NCBI RefSeq assembly: GCF_016836705.1
Contig: NZ_JAFCGY010000001.1
Span: 1,178,001-1,242,000 of the forward strand
From: Mesorhizobium caraganae
GTDB taxonomy: Bacteria; Pseudomonadota; Alphaproteobacteria; Rhizobiales; Rhizobiaceae
DNA length: 64,000 nt
Direction: 5' to 3'
Position 1 is the stretch's first letter; each line of letters begins with the position of its first letter. Under the pieces are notes generated by a model, which was not told the origin of the DNA, made no database searches, and saw nothing but the letters and a program-made list of their open reading frames with translations. Shown here in pieces: positions 53,159-62,313 of the stretch. The position numbers and the translations under genes are program-made.

Positions 53159-54213
53159 ATGGGCGGCAGGCCGAAAGCCGCGAACAGTTCGGGGCCAAGC
53201 GGCGGCACGTAGATCGTCAGCGAGGCGATTTTGCCGTCCGCAGGCTCGATGACATGCAGCGAATGTGGGCGCCATAATAGATCCTGATGGCTGCGTGCGT
53301 AGACGCCGACCGCCGGTTGGGCGTTGGCTCCGATGGCCACCGTGCGGTAGCCCGAAAAATTGCCCCAGACGGTCTCGAAGAAAGCATGGATTGCCTCGCG
53401 TCCCCGGTACCATTCCCGCCATGGTGGCATGTGGTAGGTGGCGTCCTCCTTCAAGAGTTCGATGAGGCTATCGAGCTTGGCCGCCTGCCAGGCCTGCATG
53501 TAGCGTTCGAGCAGCAGCGCCTCTTGCCGGTTGGGCCGTGACCGCTGCTGCGGACGCCCCTGAGGATATCGCTCGCCCAGCGTTGCGCGGGCCCGCTGCA
53601 AGGCGCTGTTGATCGAAGCGGTCGAGCCGCCCAGCAATTGCGCCGTCTCGACAGCCGACCATCCCAGCACATCGCACAGAAGCAGAATGGCCCGCTGCCT
53701 GGGCGGCAGAAGCTGGATCGCCGCCACGAAGGCGAGTTGCACCGCTTCACGGGCTTCGTAGCGCGCTTCCGGACCGGGCTCGTCGTCAACGAGGTCCGGA
53801 AGCTCTGTGTCCGGATACGGCTCCAGCCAGGTGAACTCGGCGGCGGGCCCGCCGGTGGCCCGCCCGTCGGTCTCAGGTCGTCCGGGCTGCTGGAGAATGC
53901 GATGCGCCGTCGACCTCGCCTTGATGGCGTTGAGGCAGCTGTGGGTCGCGATCGTATAGAGCCAGCCGCGCACCGAGCCCCGGCCGTCGAATTGCGACCT
54001 GCCGCGCCACGCCCTCAGGAACGTGTCCTGGACAAGGTCGTCTGCCTCATGCAGCGAGCCCATCATCCGATAGCAATGGAGTTTGAGCTCGCGGCGGTGA
54101 GCCGCCGTCAAACGCTCGAAGGCCAGTCGATCGAGGATCGGCCGGCCCAGGGGCTCAACAGGGCCAGGAGCGTCTGTCATGGAGGAGCCTGCGGTGCTGA
54201 AGCTTCCTGGCAT
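53155..54213 (-). CDS. ECF sigma factor with C-terminal SnoaL-like domain
   Basis: A 352-residue SigJ-like sigma factor. Region 2 includes [16 protein letters not shown], region 4 includes [20 protein letters not shown], and the last 120 or so residues ([17 protein letters not shown] onward) form a SnoaL-type domain thought to replace an anti-sigma factor. ATG 54213 is chosen because TGAGG lies nine bases upstream, inside the end of the SDR gene, suggesting coupling. ATG 54180 is an alternative. Confidence 0.85.
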   Translation of the reverse strand: MPGSFSTAGSSMTDAPGPVEPLGRPILDRLAFERLTAAHRRELKLHCYRMMGSLHEADDLVQDTFLRAWRGRSQFDGRGSVRGWLYTIATHSCLNAIKARSTAHRILQQPGRPETDGRATGGPAAEFTWLEPYPDTELPDLVDDEPGPEARYEAREAVQLAFVAAIQLLPPRQRAILLLCDVLGWSAVETAQLLGGSTASINSALQRARATLGERYPQGRPQQRSRPNRQEALLLERYMQAWQAAKLDSLIELLKEDATYHMPPWREWYRGREAIHAFFETVWGNFSGYRTVAIGANAQPAVGVYARSHQDLLWRPHSLHVIEPADGKIASLTIYVPPLGPELFAAFGLPPI

Positions 54214-54223
54214 CGTGCGCGCC

Positions 54224-54970
54224 TCACGCCGCTGCCGCAAGTCCGCTGCCGCTGACGGCGAAGGAGCTGCCTTCCAATTTGCCGGTGGCGAGCGCGACCA
54301 CCGCGCGGCCGACATCGGCCGGCGTCTGCATGTCGGTCATGCTCGCGAGGACGTCTGCAGGCCGGATGCCCAAATAGGCCGCAAAGCCATCGAGCCCGGC
54401 ATCGCCTATGCCGGTCCCTGGCATGATGCGAGCCGGTGCGAGCGCCATAAACCGCAGGTCCAGCCCAAGCCGATCCGATTCCTTCTGGCAATGACCGGCC
54501 AGGAACATCTGCATGCGCTTTGCGCCTGCATACCCGCCGGCGAACGGCGGTCCGCCGGTCAAGGCTGCGCCGCTGGAGATCAGCACAACCCGGCTGCCTG
54601 GCTTCAGCCGGCCCTGGAGCGCGGCCTTGCAGAACAGGAACGACGCCTTGACGTCCACTTCCCAGTTCACCGAGAAGTCCTCCCAGCTCTGATCCTGGAC
54701 GGGCGCGGACGGGGCAAGAGCGCCGGCGCAGATCACCAGCACGTCCGGCTCGAGCGCGGCGAAAACCGCATCGGGTGCGGTCTCGTCGGTGGCGTCGACC
54801 GCAAGCGTCTTCACACCTGATGTCTCCCAGGAGAGTTCCTTCAGCGCCGCTGCGCCACGAGCAACGGCCAGCACTGTCGCGCCCTCGCCAAGCGCAGCCT
54901 CCACGATTGAGCGGCCGACACCCCGGCTGCCTCCGACGACGACGACATTCTGACCTTGTAACGATCGCAT
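54224..54970 (-). CDS. Short-chain dehydrogenase/reductase
   Basis: A 248-residue SDR: VVVVGGSRGVGRSI is the NAD(P)-binding loop, VVLISSGAA the catalytic Ser strand and YAGAKRMQ the YxxxK motif. The substrate is unknown. It is co-transcribed with the sigma factor, which may regulate it or an oxidative-stress response. Confidence 0.85.
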   Translation of the reverse strand: MRSLQGQNVVVVGGSRGVGRSIVEAALGEGATVLAVARGAAALKELSWETSGVKTLAVDATDETAPDAVFAALEPDVLVICAGALAPSAPVQDQSWEDFSVNWEVDVKASFLFCKAALQGRLKPGSRVVLISSGAALTGGPPFAGGYAGAKRMQMFLAGHCQKESDRLGLDLRFMALAPARIMPGTGIGDAGLDGFAAYLGIRPADVLASMTDMQTPADVGRAVVALATGKLEGSSFAVSGSGLAAAA

Positions 54971-55141
54971 GGATCACCTCTCTTTCCGGCCGCCGGACCA
55001 TCCAGCGCCTATTGATCAGGACAATCGAGGTGATCGGAAATCATCGGTGCAGGTGAAAAAATTGTCTCGATGGATCGGCGGGCTCGCGCGAAGCCATGGT
55101 CGGACACAAGCGGGACGCGCCACCGTCGGCCCGGCGCACTG

Positions 55142-55654
55142 TTATTCGCTCTCCCCCTCCAGCGCCGGCACCGCCACGCCCGCAAGCTCCGCCGCCAGCA
55201 GCCGCGCTGCACCCGCCCGTGCAATGCGCAGCATCAGCGCCTTGCGCGTCGCCGCCGCCATGCGGTGCTCCGGCGCATCGCGCAGGATCTCGGCGCCGTA
55301 GCCGTCGGAAAGGATGAAACCGCATTCCTCGGGAAAGATCTCCGCCGGCACGCCGGGATGGGTGGCGAAGAAGAAGCGGTCGGAATGCAGCCGGTAATCA
55401 GGCCATTTGCGGTCGACGCGAAAATCCTCGATCGAGGATTTGATCTCGATGATCCAGATGTCGCCTTGCCGGGTCAGCGCCACCAGATCGGCGCGCCGGC
55501 CTGTCGCCAGCGACAGTTCAGGCAGCACATGCATGCCCATCTGCATCAACAGCCGCTGCACGCCACGCCGCACCAGCATGGCGCGTTCCGACTGGCGGCC
55601 GTCGATCAGGGGATTGAGGGGAATCGGCGAAATGATCGGCATGGCAGCCACCAT
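55142..55654 (-). CDS. mmcB: MmcB family DNA repair protein
   Basis: A 170-residue protein with a PD-(D/E)xK nuclease-like core: GRRADLVALTRQGDIWIIEIKSS. MmcB is part of the alphaproteobacterial DNA damage response. ATG 55654 or 55642 may be the start. It is single and faces a 400-base non-coding stretch. Confidence 0.85.
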   Translation of the reverse strand: MVAAMPIISPIPLNPLIDGRQSERAMLVRRGVQRLLMQMGMHVLPELSLATGRRADLVALTRQGDIWIIEIKSSIEDFRVDRKWPDYRLHSDRFFFATHPGVPAEIFPEECGFILSDGYGAEILRDAPEHRMAAATRKALMLRIARAGAARLLAAELAGVAVPALEGESE

Positions 55655-56054
55655 GCCAGATTTTGTTCACGGTTTGAACCTGTTTTTGGAGGACGGCGGA
55701 TATATGGTTGGCAAACCTGGGTGACCGCTTGATCTGGGCGCCTTCCGCGATCGCACCATATTCGTCTGGGTGCAGTCTGGTATTAATCCGGGGCGGCCCT
55801 ATGTCGTGCCAATCAACTTCCGCTCTTAACTATAAGACGGCAGGACTAAAGTCTTGCGCCGTGAACGCAAAGGTCTGATGTAACCGCTTTGGTTCCGTTC
55901 TTGTCCATTGGACGTTCCGTATTTTAGCCAAACGAGATATTAGACCTAAGTTAGACCTAGGAAGTCAGCTTTCGTGCGCCACCCCAGCCATGGCGGCCCG
56001 AACCGGCCCGTTCCATACCTTAGCGGCACCCTAATCAACCCCCTGGGCATGCCT
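55655..56054. other. Intergenic stretch with short direct repeat
   Basis: No gene is visible in about 400 bases. TTAGACCTA occurs twice (55940-55948 and 55951-55959) at an 11-base period, and AAGACTTTAGTCC-like and GGAACC/GGTT pairings occur near 55840-55895. It could hold an operator or a small RNA, but I see no recognised RNA fold or terminator. Confidence 0.4.
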
Positions 56055-56459
56055 TCAGGTCACCTCGATCGTCACCGGCACGCCCCGCCGCAGCGAGTTG
56101 CTGATCGCGGAAATCTCACCGGCTTTGTCGATCACCTTCCGGGGATCTGAACCGTCCAGTGTGTCGCAGGAAACGGTCATCGTGGCTGAGGTCGCCAGCA
56201 AAGGCTTGCCGTCGAGGTTCACGGTCACGCTGATGGCGATCTTTCCCAGACCAACGCCCATCTCCTCGGCGACATAGCGCAGGTCGTTGCAGAAGCAGCC
56301 GCCGATCGCCAGCGCCAGCATCTGGGCGCCGTTGAAGCCCAGCCCCATGCCGCCGGCCTTGCCTTCGGGCCGGTCGACCACCACCGTATGTCCGCCGGCC
56401 CAGCCCATCGCGGCCTGCGTGCCCTCGACCGTGCGCAGTTCAACGGTTGCCGACATCAT
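56055..56459 (-). CDS. OsmC family protein
   Basis: A 134-residue OsmC/Ohr-fold protein. LALAIGGCFCNDLRYVAEEM has the first catalytic Cys region, and TMTVSCDTLDG the second Cys. Members reduce organic hydroperoxides using thiols. A start at 56456 (second Met) is equally good. The copper-type regulator lies upstream on the same strand. Confidence 0.85.
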   Translation of the reverse strand: MMSATVELRTVEGTQAAMGWAGGHTVVVDRPEGKAGGMGLGFNGAQMLALAIGGCFCNDLRYVAEEMGVGLGKIAISVTVNLDGKPLLATSATMTVSCDTLDGSDPRKVIDKAGEISAISNSLRRGVPVTIEVT

Positions 56460-56510
56460 CGCTGGATCGCCCTCCCTGCGAAGCGCCGAAAGCGTCCGGC
56501 GCCCAGTCCT

Positions 56511-56933
56511 TCAAGTCGTGGCCGAGGCCGGCCTGTCTCCAGTCAGCGCCGATCCCGCAATATCGTCCAGGATCGGGCAGTCCGGCCGGTCGTCGCCATG
56601 GCAGGCGTGGATCAGCTTCTGCAAGGTCGCGCGCATCGACTGCAGCTCGCGCACCTTCTCCTCGATCGCACTGACATGGGCGGCGGCGATCTCGCGCACA
56701 TCGTGGCTGGCGCGGCTGCGATCGCGATAGAGCGCCATCAACTGGCGGCAATCGTCGATTGAAAAGCCGAGGTTGCGGGCGCGGCGCAGGAAAGCCAGCC
56801 GGTGGATGTCATCGCCCGAATAGTCGCGATAGCCATTGCCGGCGCGCGCCGGCGCGATCAGGCCGATCTCTTCATAGTAGCGGATGGTCTTGGCCGGCAG
56901 GCCGGACCGCACCGCGGCATCGCCAACATTCAT
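56511..56933 (-). CDS. Cu(I)-type MerR regulator (CueR/HmrR-like)
   Basis: A 140-residue MerR protein: MNVGDAAVRSGLPAKTIRYY is the winged HTH, and IHACHGDDRPDCPIL carries the C-x7-C metal loop of monovalent-metal sensors. It would activate copper or silver efflux genes, none of which is next to it. GAGG before ATG 56933 sets the start. Confidence 0.88.
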   Translation of the reverse strand: MNVGDAAVRSGLPAKTIRYYEEIGLIAPARAGNGYRDYSGDDIHRLAFLRRARNLGFSIDDCRQLMALYRDRSRASHDVREIAAAHVSAIEEKVRELQSMRATLQKLIHACHGDDRPDCPILDDIAGSALTGDRPASATT

Positions 56934-57178
56934 AGTGGTTCCTCGATGTGGTTCCCTGATTCTGGGCCGTCCGACAGGACCGCCCATTGTTTTTCCTTCA
57001 CAATCCCGTCACCCCTGTTGCCGAAATGCCATAGTTGACGGCTTACCGGCAGGTAAGGTCTCGCATATAGGCATCGCGCGCTTGGCAAGCAAAGCAAATG
57101 CCAGCAAGAATGATTTCAGGAAAAGCGGCCGCAACGTGCCGTTCGATTCTGGGCGGGGCATCGGACCATTTCATGCGC

Positions 57179-57790
57179 ATGAAGTCATTTGCAATCGTCG
57201 CTGCACTTGCGTTGTCGACCGCGATCTCGGGTTGCAGCACGATCGGCTCGCAGCTCTTCTCCAACAACTACGGCGCGGTGAACGATGCAGGCTATCAGCT
57301 GCCTCGCATCCCGATCGAGAAGGTGCCGCTGAAGTACCACCGGCAGGAGGTGAACTACGACACCTCGGAAAAGCCGGGCACCATTATCGTCGATACCCAG
57401 AACAAGTTTCTCTACTTCGTCGAAGGCGACGGCCGGGCGATCCGCTACGGCATCGGCGTCGGCCGCGAAGGTTTTGAATGGCACGGCACCGCCCACATCG
57501 CGCTGAAGCGCGAATGGCCGACCTGGACCCCGCCGCGGCAGATGATCCAGCGTCAGCCGGAACTGGCCAAGTTTGCCGGCGGCATGGAGCCGGGCCTGAA
57601 GAACCCGCTCGGCGCGCGCGCCATGTACCTGTTCAACAAGGGCGGCGACATGGGCTACCGCCTTCATGGCAGCCCGGAATGGAATTCGATCGGCAAGGCG
57701 ATGTCATCAGGCTGCATCCGGCTGATGAACCAGGACATTATCGACCTCTACGACCGCACGTCGGTCGGCGCCAAGGTTATTGTGATGTGA
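57179..57790 (+). CDS. L,D-transpeptidase lipoprotein (ErfK/YbiS/YkuD)
   Basis: About 203 residues. MKSFAIVAALALSTAISGCS ends in the lipobox ISGC, so it is a lipoprotein. The YkuD domain has GYRLHGSPEWNSIG and SSGCIRLMN with the catalytic His and Cys. It cross-links peptidoglycan or links it to outer-membrane protein. ATG 57173 is an alternative. A strong terminator follows. Confidence 0.9.
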   Translation: MKSFAIVAALALSTAISGCSTIGSQLFSNNYGAVNDAGYQLPRIPIEKVPLKYHRQEVNYDTSEKPGTIIVDTQNKFLYFVEGDGRAIRYGIGVGREGFEWHGTAHIALKREWPTWTPPRQMIQRQPELAKFAGGMEPGLKNPLGARAMYLFNKGGDMGYRLHGSPEWNSIGKAMSSGCIRLMNQDIIDLYDRTSVGAKVIVM

Positions 57791-57843
57791 TTACAGTTCG
57801 TGCGCGGACCGTCTAGGCAACAACGGACGTCCCAAACAGAAAA

Positions 57844-57867
57844 CCGGGCAATTTGGCCCGGTTTTTT
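57844..57867 (+). terminator. Rho-independent terminator after L,D-transpeptidase
   Basis: CCGGGC and GCCCGG form a six-base-pair stem around a six-base loop, followed by six T. It is the clearest intrinsic terminator in the window. Confidence 0.88.
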
Positions 57868-57907
57868 GTTTTTTACGGCACTGGCGGAAGCTCTGCGCTG
57901 AGAACTC

Positions 57908-58477
57908 TCAGGAAACCTGCTCGACCTGCTGCACTTCCGGCACGAAATGCCGAAGCAGATTCTGGATGCCGTGCTTCAGCGTCGCCGTTGACGACGGGCA
58001 GCCGGCGCAGGCGCCCTTCATGTGCAGGAACACGGTGCCGTTCTCGAAGCCGCGGAAGGTTATGTCGCCGCCATCCTGGGCAACCGCCGGGCGCACCCGG
58101 GTGTCGAGCAGTTCCTTGATGGTGATGACCAGTTCCTCGTCGGCCTTGTCGTAGAATTCGCCGGTCTGGCTGGTCTCGGCGGCGGGGCCGGCGTTGACCA
58201 TGACAGGCGCGCCCGACATGAAATGCTCCATGATGGCGCCGAGGATGGCCGGCTTCAGATGCTGCCAGTCGGGACCGTCCTTGGTCACGGTGATGAAGTC
58301 ATAGCCGAAGAAGACGCCGGTAACGCCGGGAATCTCGAACAGGCGGCCGGCCAGCGGCGAGGCGCTCGCCGCACTGTCAGCATCGCGGAAATCGGCGGTG
58401 CCTTCGACAAGCACTTCCTTGCCGGGCAGGAATTTCAGCGTTGCCGGGTTCGGCGTCGATTCGGTCTGGATGAACAT
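57908..58477 (-). CDS. nfuA: NifU/NfuA-type Fe-S scaffold protein
   Basis: 189 residues: an N-terminal Nfu_N domain (MFIQTESTPNPATLKFLPG) and a C-terminal NifU domain with KGACAGCPSS, whose CxxC binds a [4Fe-4S] cluster between two subunits. It delivers clusters to apoproteins. The domain order matches alphaproteobacterial and mitochondrial NFU1-type proteins. Confidence 0.9.
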   Translation of the reverse strand: MFIQTESTPNPATLKFLPGKEVLVEGTADFRDADSAASASPLAGRLFEIPGVTGVFFGYDFITVTKDGPDWQHLKPAILGAIMEHFMSGAPVMVNAGPAAETSQTGEFYDKADEELVITIKELLDTRVRPAVAQDGGDITFRGFENGTVFLHMKGACAGCPSSTATLKHGIQNLLRHFVPEVQQVEQVS

Positions 58478-58665
58478 GGCCGTCTCCGTGCCCCATTCGG
58501 GCAGCTAGTTTGGAATAATTCTAAATAGGCTCAATTGGCTGGACATTCAAGCGAAACGCATCGCTGGAAACGGCTGGCTGGCGGAATGTTTTTGCTGGCC
58601 CTTACCGCAAACCGAGGTGCGTTGAGATTCAGGTCAGGCCGGCCTCACCTGAATATCAGCTCACC

Positions 58666-59157
58666 TCAGGCGAGGCTGTCGATCTCCTCGTCCGACAAAT
58701 TCTGCGGCACCACCGTGACCGGAATGGGGAAGGCCGCGCCCTTGCCGGCGACAGCGCCGACCAGCGGTCCGGGCCCTTCCTTGCCGGCGCCTGCTGCCAG
58801 CACCAGGATGGCGATATCCTGGTCTTCCTCGATCAGTTTGTGGATCTCTTCGGTCGGCTTGCCTTCGCGCACCACCATTTCGGGCTCGATACCAAGCTTC
58901 TGACGCACCTTGTTGGCATAGCCGTCGAGAGCGGCGCGTGCCGTGGCGTTGGCCTCCTCGCGCATGATCTTTTCGACGCCCAACCAGTGCTGAAAATCGT
59001 CCGGTGTGATGATGTAGAGCAGCACCAGCGTGCCGCTGGTGCTCTGCGCCCGCTTCGAGGCGTAGGCGACCGCGCGCTCGCACTCGGGCGTGTCATCGAT
59101 GATCGCCAGGAATTTCCTGCGATGGCCGGCTTCGCGACTGAGGCGTTTGGAGACCAT
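58666..59157 (-). CDS. Universal stress protein (UspA family)
   Basis: 163 residues with the Usp fold: FLAIIDDTPECERAVAYAS at the N-terminus and LVLAAGAGKEGPGPLVG, a G-rich nucleotide-loop relative, near the C-terminus. ATP binding is uncertain because the loop deviates from G2xG9G. A GC-rich inverted repeat (58628-58653) just past the stop may end transcription. Confidence 0.85.
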   Translation of the reverse strand: MVSKRLSREAGHRRKFLAIIDDTPECERAVAYASKRAQSTSGTLVLLYIITPDDFQHWLGVEKIMREEANATARAALDGYANKVRQKLGIEPEMVVREGKPTEEIHKLIEEDQDIAILVLAAGAGKEGPGPLVGAVAGKGAAFPIPVTVVPQNLSDEEIDSLA

Positions 59158-59167
59158 GTCTATCTAC

Positions 59168-59243
59168 CTAGTGTCGTGATTTAGAAGTTAGCCAGACTTC
59201 GATATCGCGCTGCGAGCTAACTACGAAATCAACACGACACTAG
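59168..59243. repeat. Palindromic element 1 between usp and trpS
   Basis: CTAGTGTCGTG and CACGACACTAG are the outer arms; GTTAGC and GAGCTAAC continue the pairing around GATATCG. I recognise the type as a dispersed repeat in Mesorhizobium. It is related to the adjacent element 2 through its loop region. Confidence 0.75.
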
Positions 59244-59257
59244 AAATCAATAGGTTG

Positions 59258-59332
59258 CTCGTATCGCTGATTTTGAAATTCGCCAGAGTTGGATATCGAG
59301 GGCAGTGCGAATTTCAAAATCAGCGATACGAG
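59258..59332. repeat. Palindromic element 2 between usp and trpS
   Basis: 26-base arms (CTCGTATCGCTGATTTTGAA plus ATTCGC and the exact complement) pair perfectly around a 23-base loop. The loop and inner arms (GCCAGAGTTGGATATCGAGG) align with GCCAGACTTCGATATCGCG in element 1, so the two are diverged members of one family side by side. Confidence 0.8.
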
Positions 59333-59424
59333 TGTCATTTCGGCCGCAATCTGCCACCGCGGCAGACCGTCGGCAAGCCGCCGGCACTGGGCCAGTGTGG
59401 TGCAGTGCACCCTGAAACCTGAAC

Positions 59425-60492
59425 TCAGCCCTGCAAAAGGCCGATAATGTCGCGCACGGTCTTCATCGTGGTCTCAGCCAGCACGCCGGCGCGCTCGCCA
59501 CCATCCTTCAGCACCGCGTCGACATAGGCGCGGTCGCCCTCGATGCGGCGCATCTCGCCGGCGATCGGCGCCAGTTTTTCCACGGCAAGGTCGGCCAGCG
59601 CCGGCTTGAACACGGAAAACTGCTGGCCGCCGAACTCCTTGAGTACATCGGCCTTCGACATCTCGGCCAGCCCGGCATAGATGCCGACCAGGTTTTCCGC
59701 TTCCGGCCGGCTTTCCAGTCCGTCGACCTCACTCGGCAAGGCCTCCGGGTCGGTCTTGGCCTTGCGGATCTTCTTCGAGATGGTGTCGGCATCGTCCGTC
59801 AGGTTGATGCGCGACAGATCCGACGGGTCCGATTTCGACATTTTCTTCGAACCGTCGCGCAGGCTCATGATGCGCGCTGCCGGGCCGCCGATCACCGGTT
59901 CGGTGATCGGGAAAAAGCCGTTCACCGTCTCTTCGCCGACCTGCATCTCGACGCCGACGCCAAGGCTGGCGATGCGGCTCGAAAAGTCGTTGTTGAATTT
60001 CTGCGCGATGTCGCGGGTCAACTCCAGATGCTGCTTCTGGTCCTCGCCCACCGGCACATGGGTGGCGCGGTAGAGCAGGATGTCGGCCGCCATCAGCGAG
60101 GGATAGGCGAGCAGGCCCAGCGAGGCATTCTCGCGGTCCTTGCCAGCCTTGTCCTTGAACTGCGTCATCTTGTTCATCCAGCCGATGCGCGCCACGCAGT
60201 TGAAAATCCAGGCAAGCTCGGCATGCTGCATCACCCGCGACTGGTTGAAGACGATGTGCTTCTTCGGGTCGATGCCGGAGGCAAGGAAGGCTGCGGTGAT
60301 CGAGCGGGTCTGATCGGCGAGGTCGTCATGGACGAGCTGCGCGGTCAGCGAGTGCAGGTCGACGACGCAATAGATGCAGTCGGACGTGTCCTGCAGCGCG
60401 ACGAATTTCTTGATGGCGCCGAGATAGTTGCCGAGATGCAGATTGCCGGTCGGCTGGACGCCGGAAAAGACGAGCTGTTTGAAGGCGGTCAT
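59425..60492 (-). CDS. trpS: Tryptophan-tRNA ligase
   Basis: A 355-residue class-I aminoacyl-tRNA synthetase. [17 protein letters not shown] is the HIGH-type motif and [12 protein letters not shown] the KMSKS loop. Length is normal. It charges tRNA-Trp. A palindromic repeat separates it from murJ. Confidence 0.95.
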   Translation of the reverse strand: MTAFKQLVFSGVQPTGNLHLGNYLGAIKKFVALQDTSDCIYCVVDLHSLTAQLVHDDLADQTRSITAAFLASGIDPKKHIVFNQSRVMQHAELAWIFNCVARIGWMNKMTQFKDKAGKDRENASLGLLAYPSLMAADILLYRATHVPVGEDQKQHLELTRDIAQKFNNDFSSRIASLGVGVEMQVGEETVNGFFPITEPVIGGPAARIMSLRDGSKKMSKSDPSDLSRINLTDDADTISKKIRKAKTDPEALPSEVDGLESRPEAENLVGIYAGLAEMSKADVLKEFGGQQFSVFKPALADLAVEKLAPIAGEMRRIEGDRAYVDAVLKDGGERAGVLAETTMKTVRDIIGLLQG

Positions 60493-60525
60493 GATGTCCT
60501 CATGGCTTGTGGAGGGCCGTACTAA

Positions 60526-60568
60526 GCGTGATTCCGAAAAGTTGCAGACTTTTCGGAGCCAATCACGC
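60526..60568. repeat. Palindromic repeat between trpS and murJ
   Basis: GCGTGATTCCGAAAAGT and ACTTTTCGG...AATCACGC pair around TGCAG. It is related to the elements at 21743 and 50922 through the CCGAAAA core. Confidence 0.7.
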
Positions 60569-60665
60569 GGCTGGAAACCACGCGCGGCGAAAGTCTTTCG
60601 ACGGCGCGCTTATGGACGAGAGCGGCCTTGCGATCAAGACCGGTGTTGCCGTCGGGCTGCCCCGA

Positions 60666-62273
60666 CTACTCGTCCAGTTCGGTGTTTGCGGCGGGTGGGG
60701 CTGCCTTGCCCGAGCCGCGTTTCACGTTGCGCCGGATCATGCCGAAATCGGCGCCGCCGGTGGCAAACGCGGTGACGAAGTAGAGAGCCGCGCCGCCGGC
60801 GACCAGCGCCAGCAGTGTCGTCGCCTTGATCACCAATGGCGAGCCGGGGCCGAGCCTGACGGCCAGCCAGTGTTCGGCGCAATAGAGCGCCGCCGCCATC
60901 ACCGCCGCCGACAGCACCAGGCGCGGAATCCGCTTCAACAGCGGCACGTCTCGGCCCCAATGGCCGCGCCTGATAAGCACGGCAAGCAGCATCACCGCGT
61001 TGACCCAGCCGGCGACGGCCGAGGCCACCGCGATGCCGGGCGCGCCCATCTTCGGGAACAGTGTCAGTGCCGTGGCAACATTCACGCCGACCGAGATGGC
61101 GGCGAACATCATCGGGGTCCGCGTATCCTCGCGCGCGAAATAGCCGGGGGTGAAGGCCTTGATCAGCACGAAGGCCGGCAGTCCGAGGCCGAAGATCGCC
61201 AGGATCGCGGCAACCGTCGGCGTCGAGCCGTTGGTTGCAAAGGCGCCGCGCTCATAGACCAGCCGCACGATCGGCTCCGACATCACCCAGAGCGCCGCCG
61301 CCGCCGGCAAGGTCATGAACAACGTGAACTCGACCGAGCGGTTCTGCAGGTTGGCAGCCTCGATCAAATTGCCGGATTTCAGCGCCCGTGACAGTTCCGG
61401 CAATAGCACGATCGCCACCGCGACGCCGACGACGCCGAGCGGCAGCTGATAGATGCGGTCGGCGTAGGCCAGCGAGGACACGGCGCTGTCCTGCGCCGAG
61501 GCGATTGCCGTGCCGATCAGCTGGTTGATCTGGGTGATGCCGCCGGTGATCGCCGCCGGCAGCGCCAGGATCAGCAGCCGCTTGACGTTGGGCGTCATCT
61601 TCGGCCGGCGAAAACCGATTGCGATACCGGCATTGCGCACCGCCACCCACACGATGGCGAGTTGCACCAGGCCGGCCGCCAGCACGCCCCAGGACAGGCT
61701 GAAGCCGACATCATGCGCATCCATGCCGTGGTACCAGGCATAGCCGAGAACACTGATCAGAATGATGTTGAGGAAGGCGGGCGCAACGGCCGCCGCGAAG
61801 TAGCGGCGCAGCGAATTCAGCATGCCGGCCATCATGGCCGCCAGCGACATGCAGATGAGATAGGGGAACATGATCGTCGCAAGCAGGACGGTCGTCTCGA
61901 ACTTGCCCGGCGTGTCGGCAAAGCCCGGCGCCACCAGATAGCGCACGATCAGCGGCATCGCCAGTTCCATGACGATGGTCAGCGCCAGCAGCGCCGAGAA
62001 CAGCACGCCGAACACTTCCTCCGAAAAGCGCTTGGCGCCGTCGGTGCCGTGGGTCTCGATCTCCTTGGCAAACAGCGGCACGAAGGCGGCGTTGAACGCG
62101 CCCTCGGCAAACAGCCGGCGAAACGTGTTGGGAAACTGGAAGGCGGCGTTGAAGGCGTCCGCCACCGGTCCGGTGCCGAGTGCGGCCGCCATCAGCATTT
62201 CGCGACCAAAGCCCAGCGCGCGGCTCATCAGCGTGCCGGATGCAACTGTGGCGAATTTCTTGACGAGGCTCAT
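60666..62273 (-). CDS. murJ: Lipid II flippase MurJ (MviN)
   Basis: A 535-residue membrane protein with about fourteen helices. SRALGFGREMLMAAALGTG and FRRLFAEGAFNAAFVPLF are strong MurJ signatures, with Arg residues in the central cavity. It moves lipid II across the inner membrane. It lies next to glnD, an order common in rhizobia. Confidence 0.94.
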   Translation of the reverse strand: MSLVKKFATVASGTLMSRALGFGREMLMAAALGTGPVADAFNAAFQFPNTFRRLFAEGAFNAAFVPLFAKEIETHGTDGAKRFSEEVFGVLFSALLALTIVMELAMPLIVRYLVAPGFADTPGKFETTVLLATIMFPYLICMSLAAMMAGMLNSLRRYFAAAVAPAFLNIILISVLGYAWYHGMDAHDVGFSLSWGVLAAGLVQLAIVWVAVRNAGIAIGFRRPKMTPNVKRLLILALPAAITGGITQINQLIGTAIASAQDSAVSSLAYADRIYQLPLGVVGVAVAIVLLPELSRALKSGNLIEAANLQNRSVEFTLFMTLPAAAALWVMSEPIVRLVYERGAFATNGSTPTVAAILAIFGLGLPAFVLIKAFTPGYFAREDTRTPMMFAAISVGVNVATALTLFPKMGAPGIAVASAVAGWVNAVMLLAVLIRRGHWGRDVPLLKRIPRLVLSAAVMAAALYCAEHWLAVRLGPGSPLVIKATTLLALVAGGAALYFVTAFATGGADFGMIRRNVKRGSGKAAPPAANTELDE

Positions 62274-62313
62274 GCGCGCGGAGATTGCCTGGGTGATTGG
62301 GACAAAGTGATGG

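Noticed and set aside
51788..53422. A 544-codon minus-strand open frame
   Set aside because: It is antisense to nhaA; the composition (many Gln, Asp, His, Gly, Arg) is typical of a reverse shadow.
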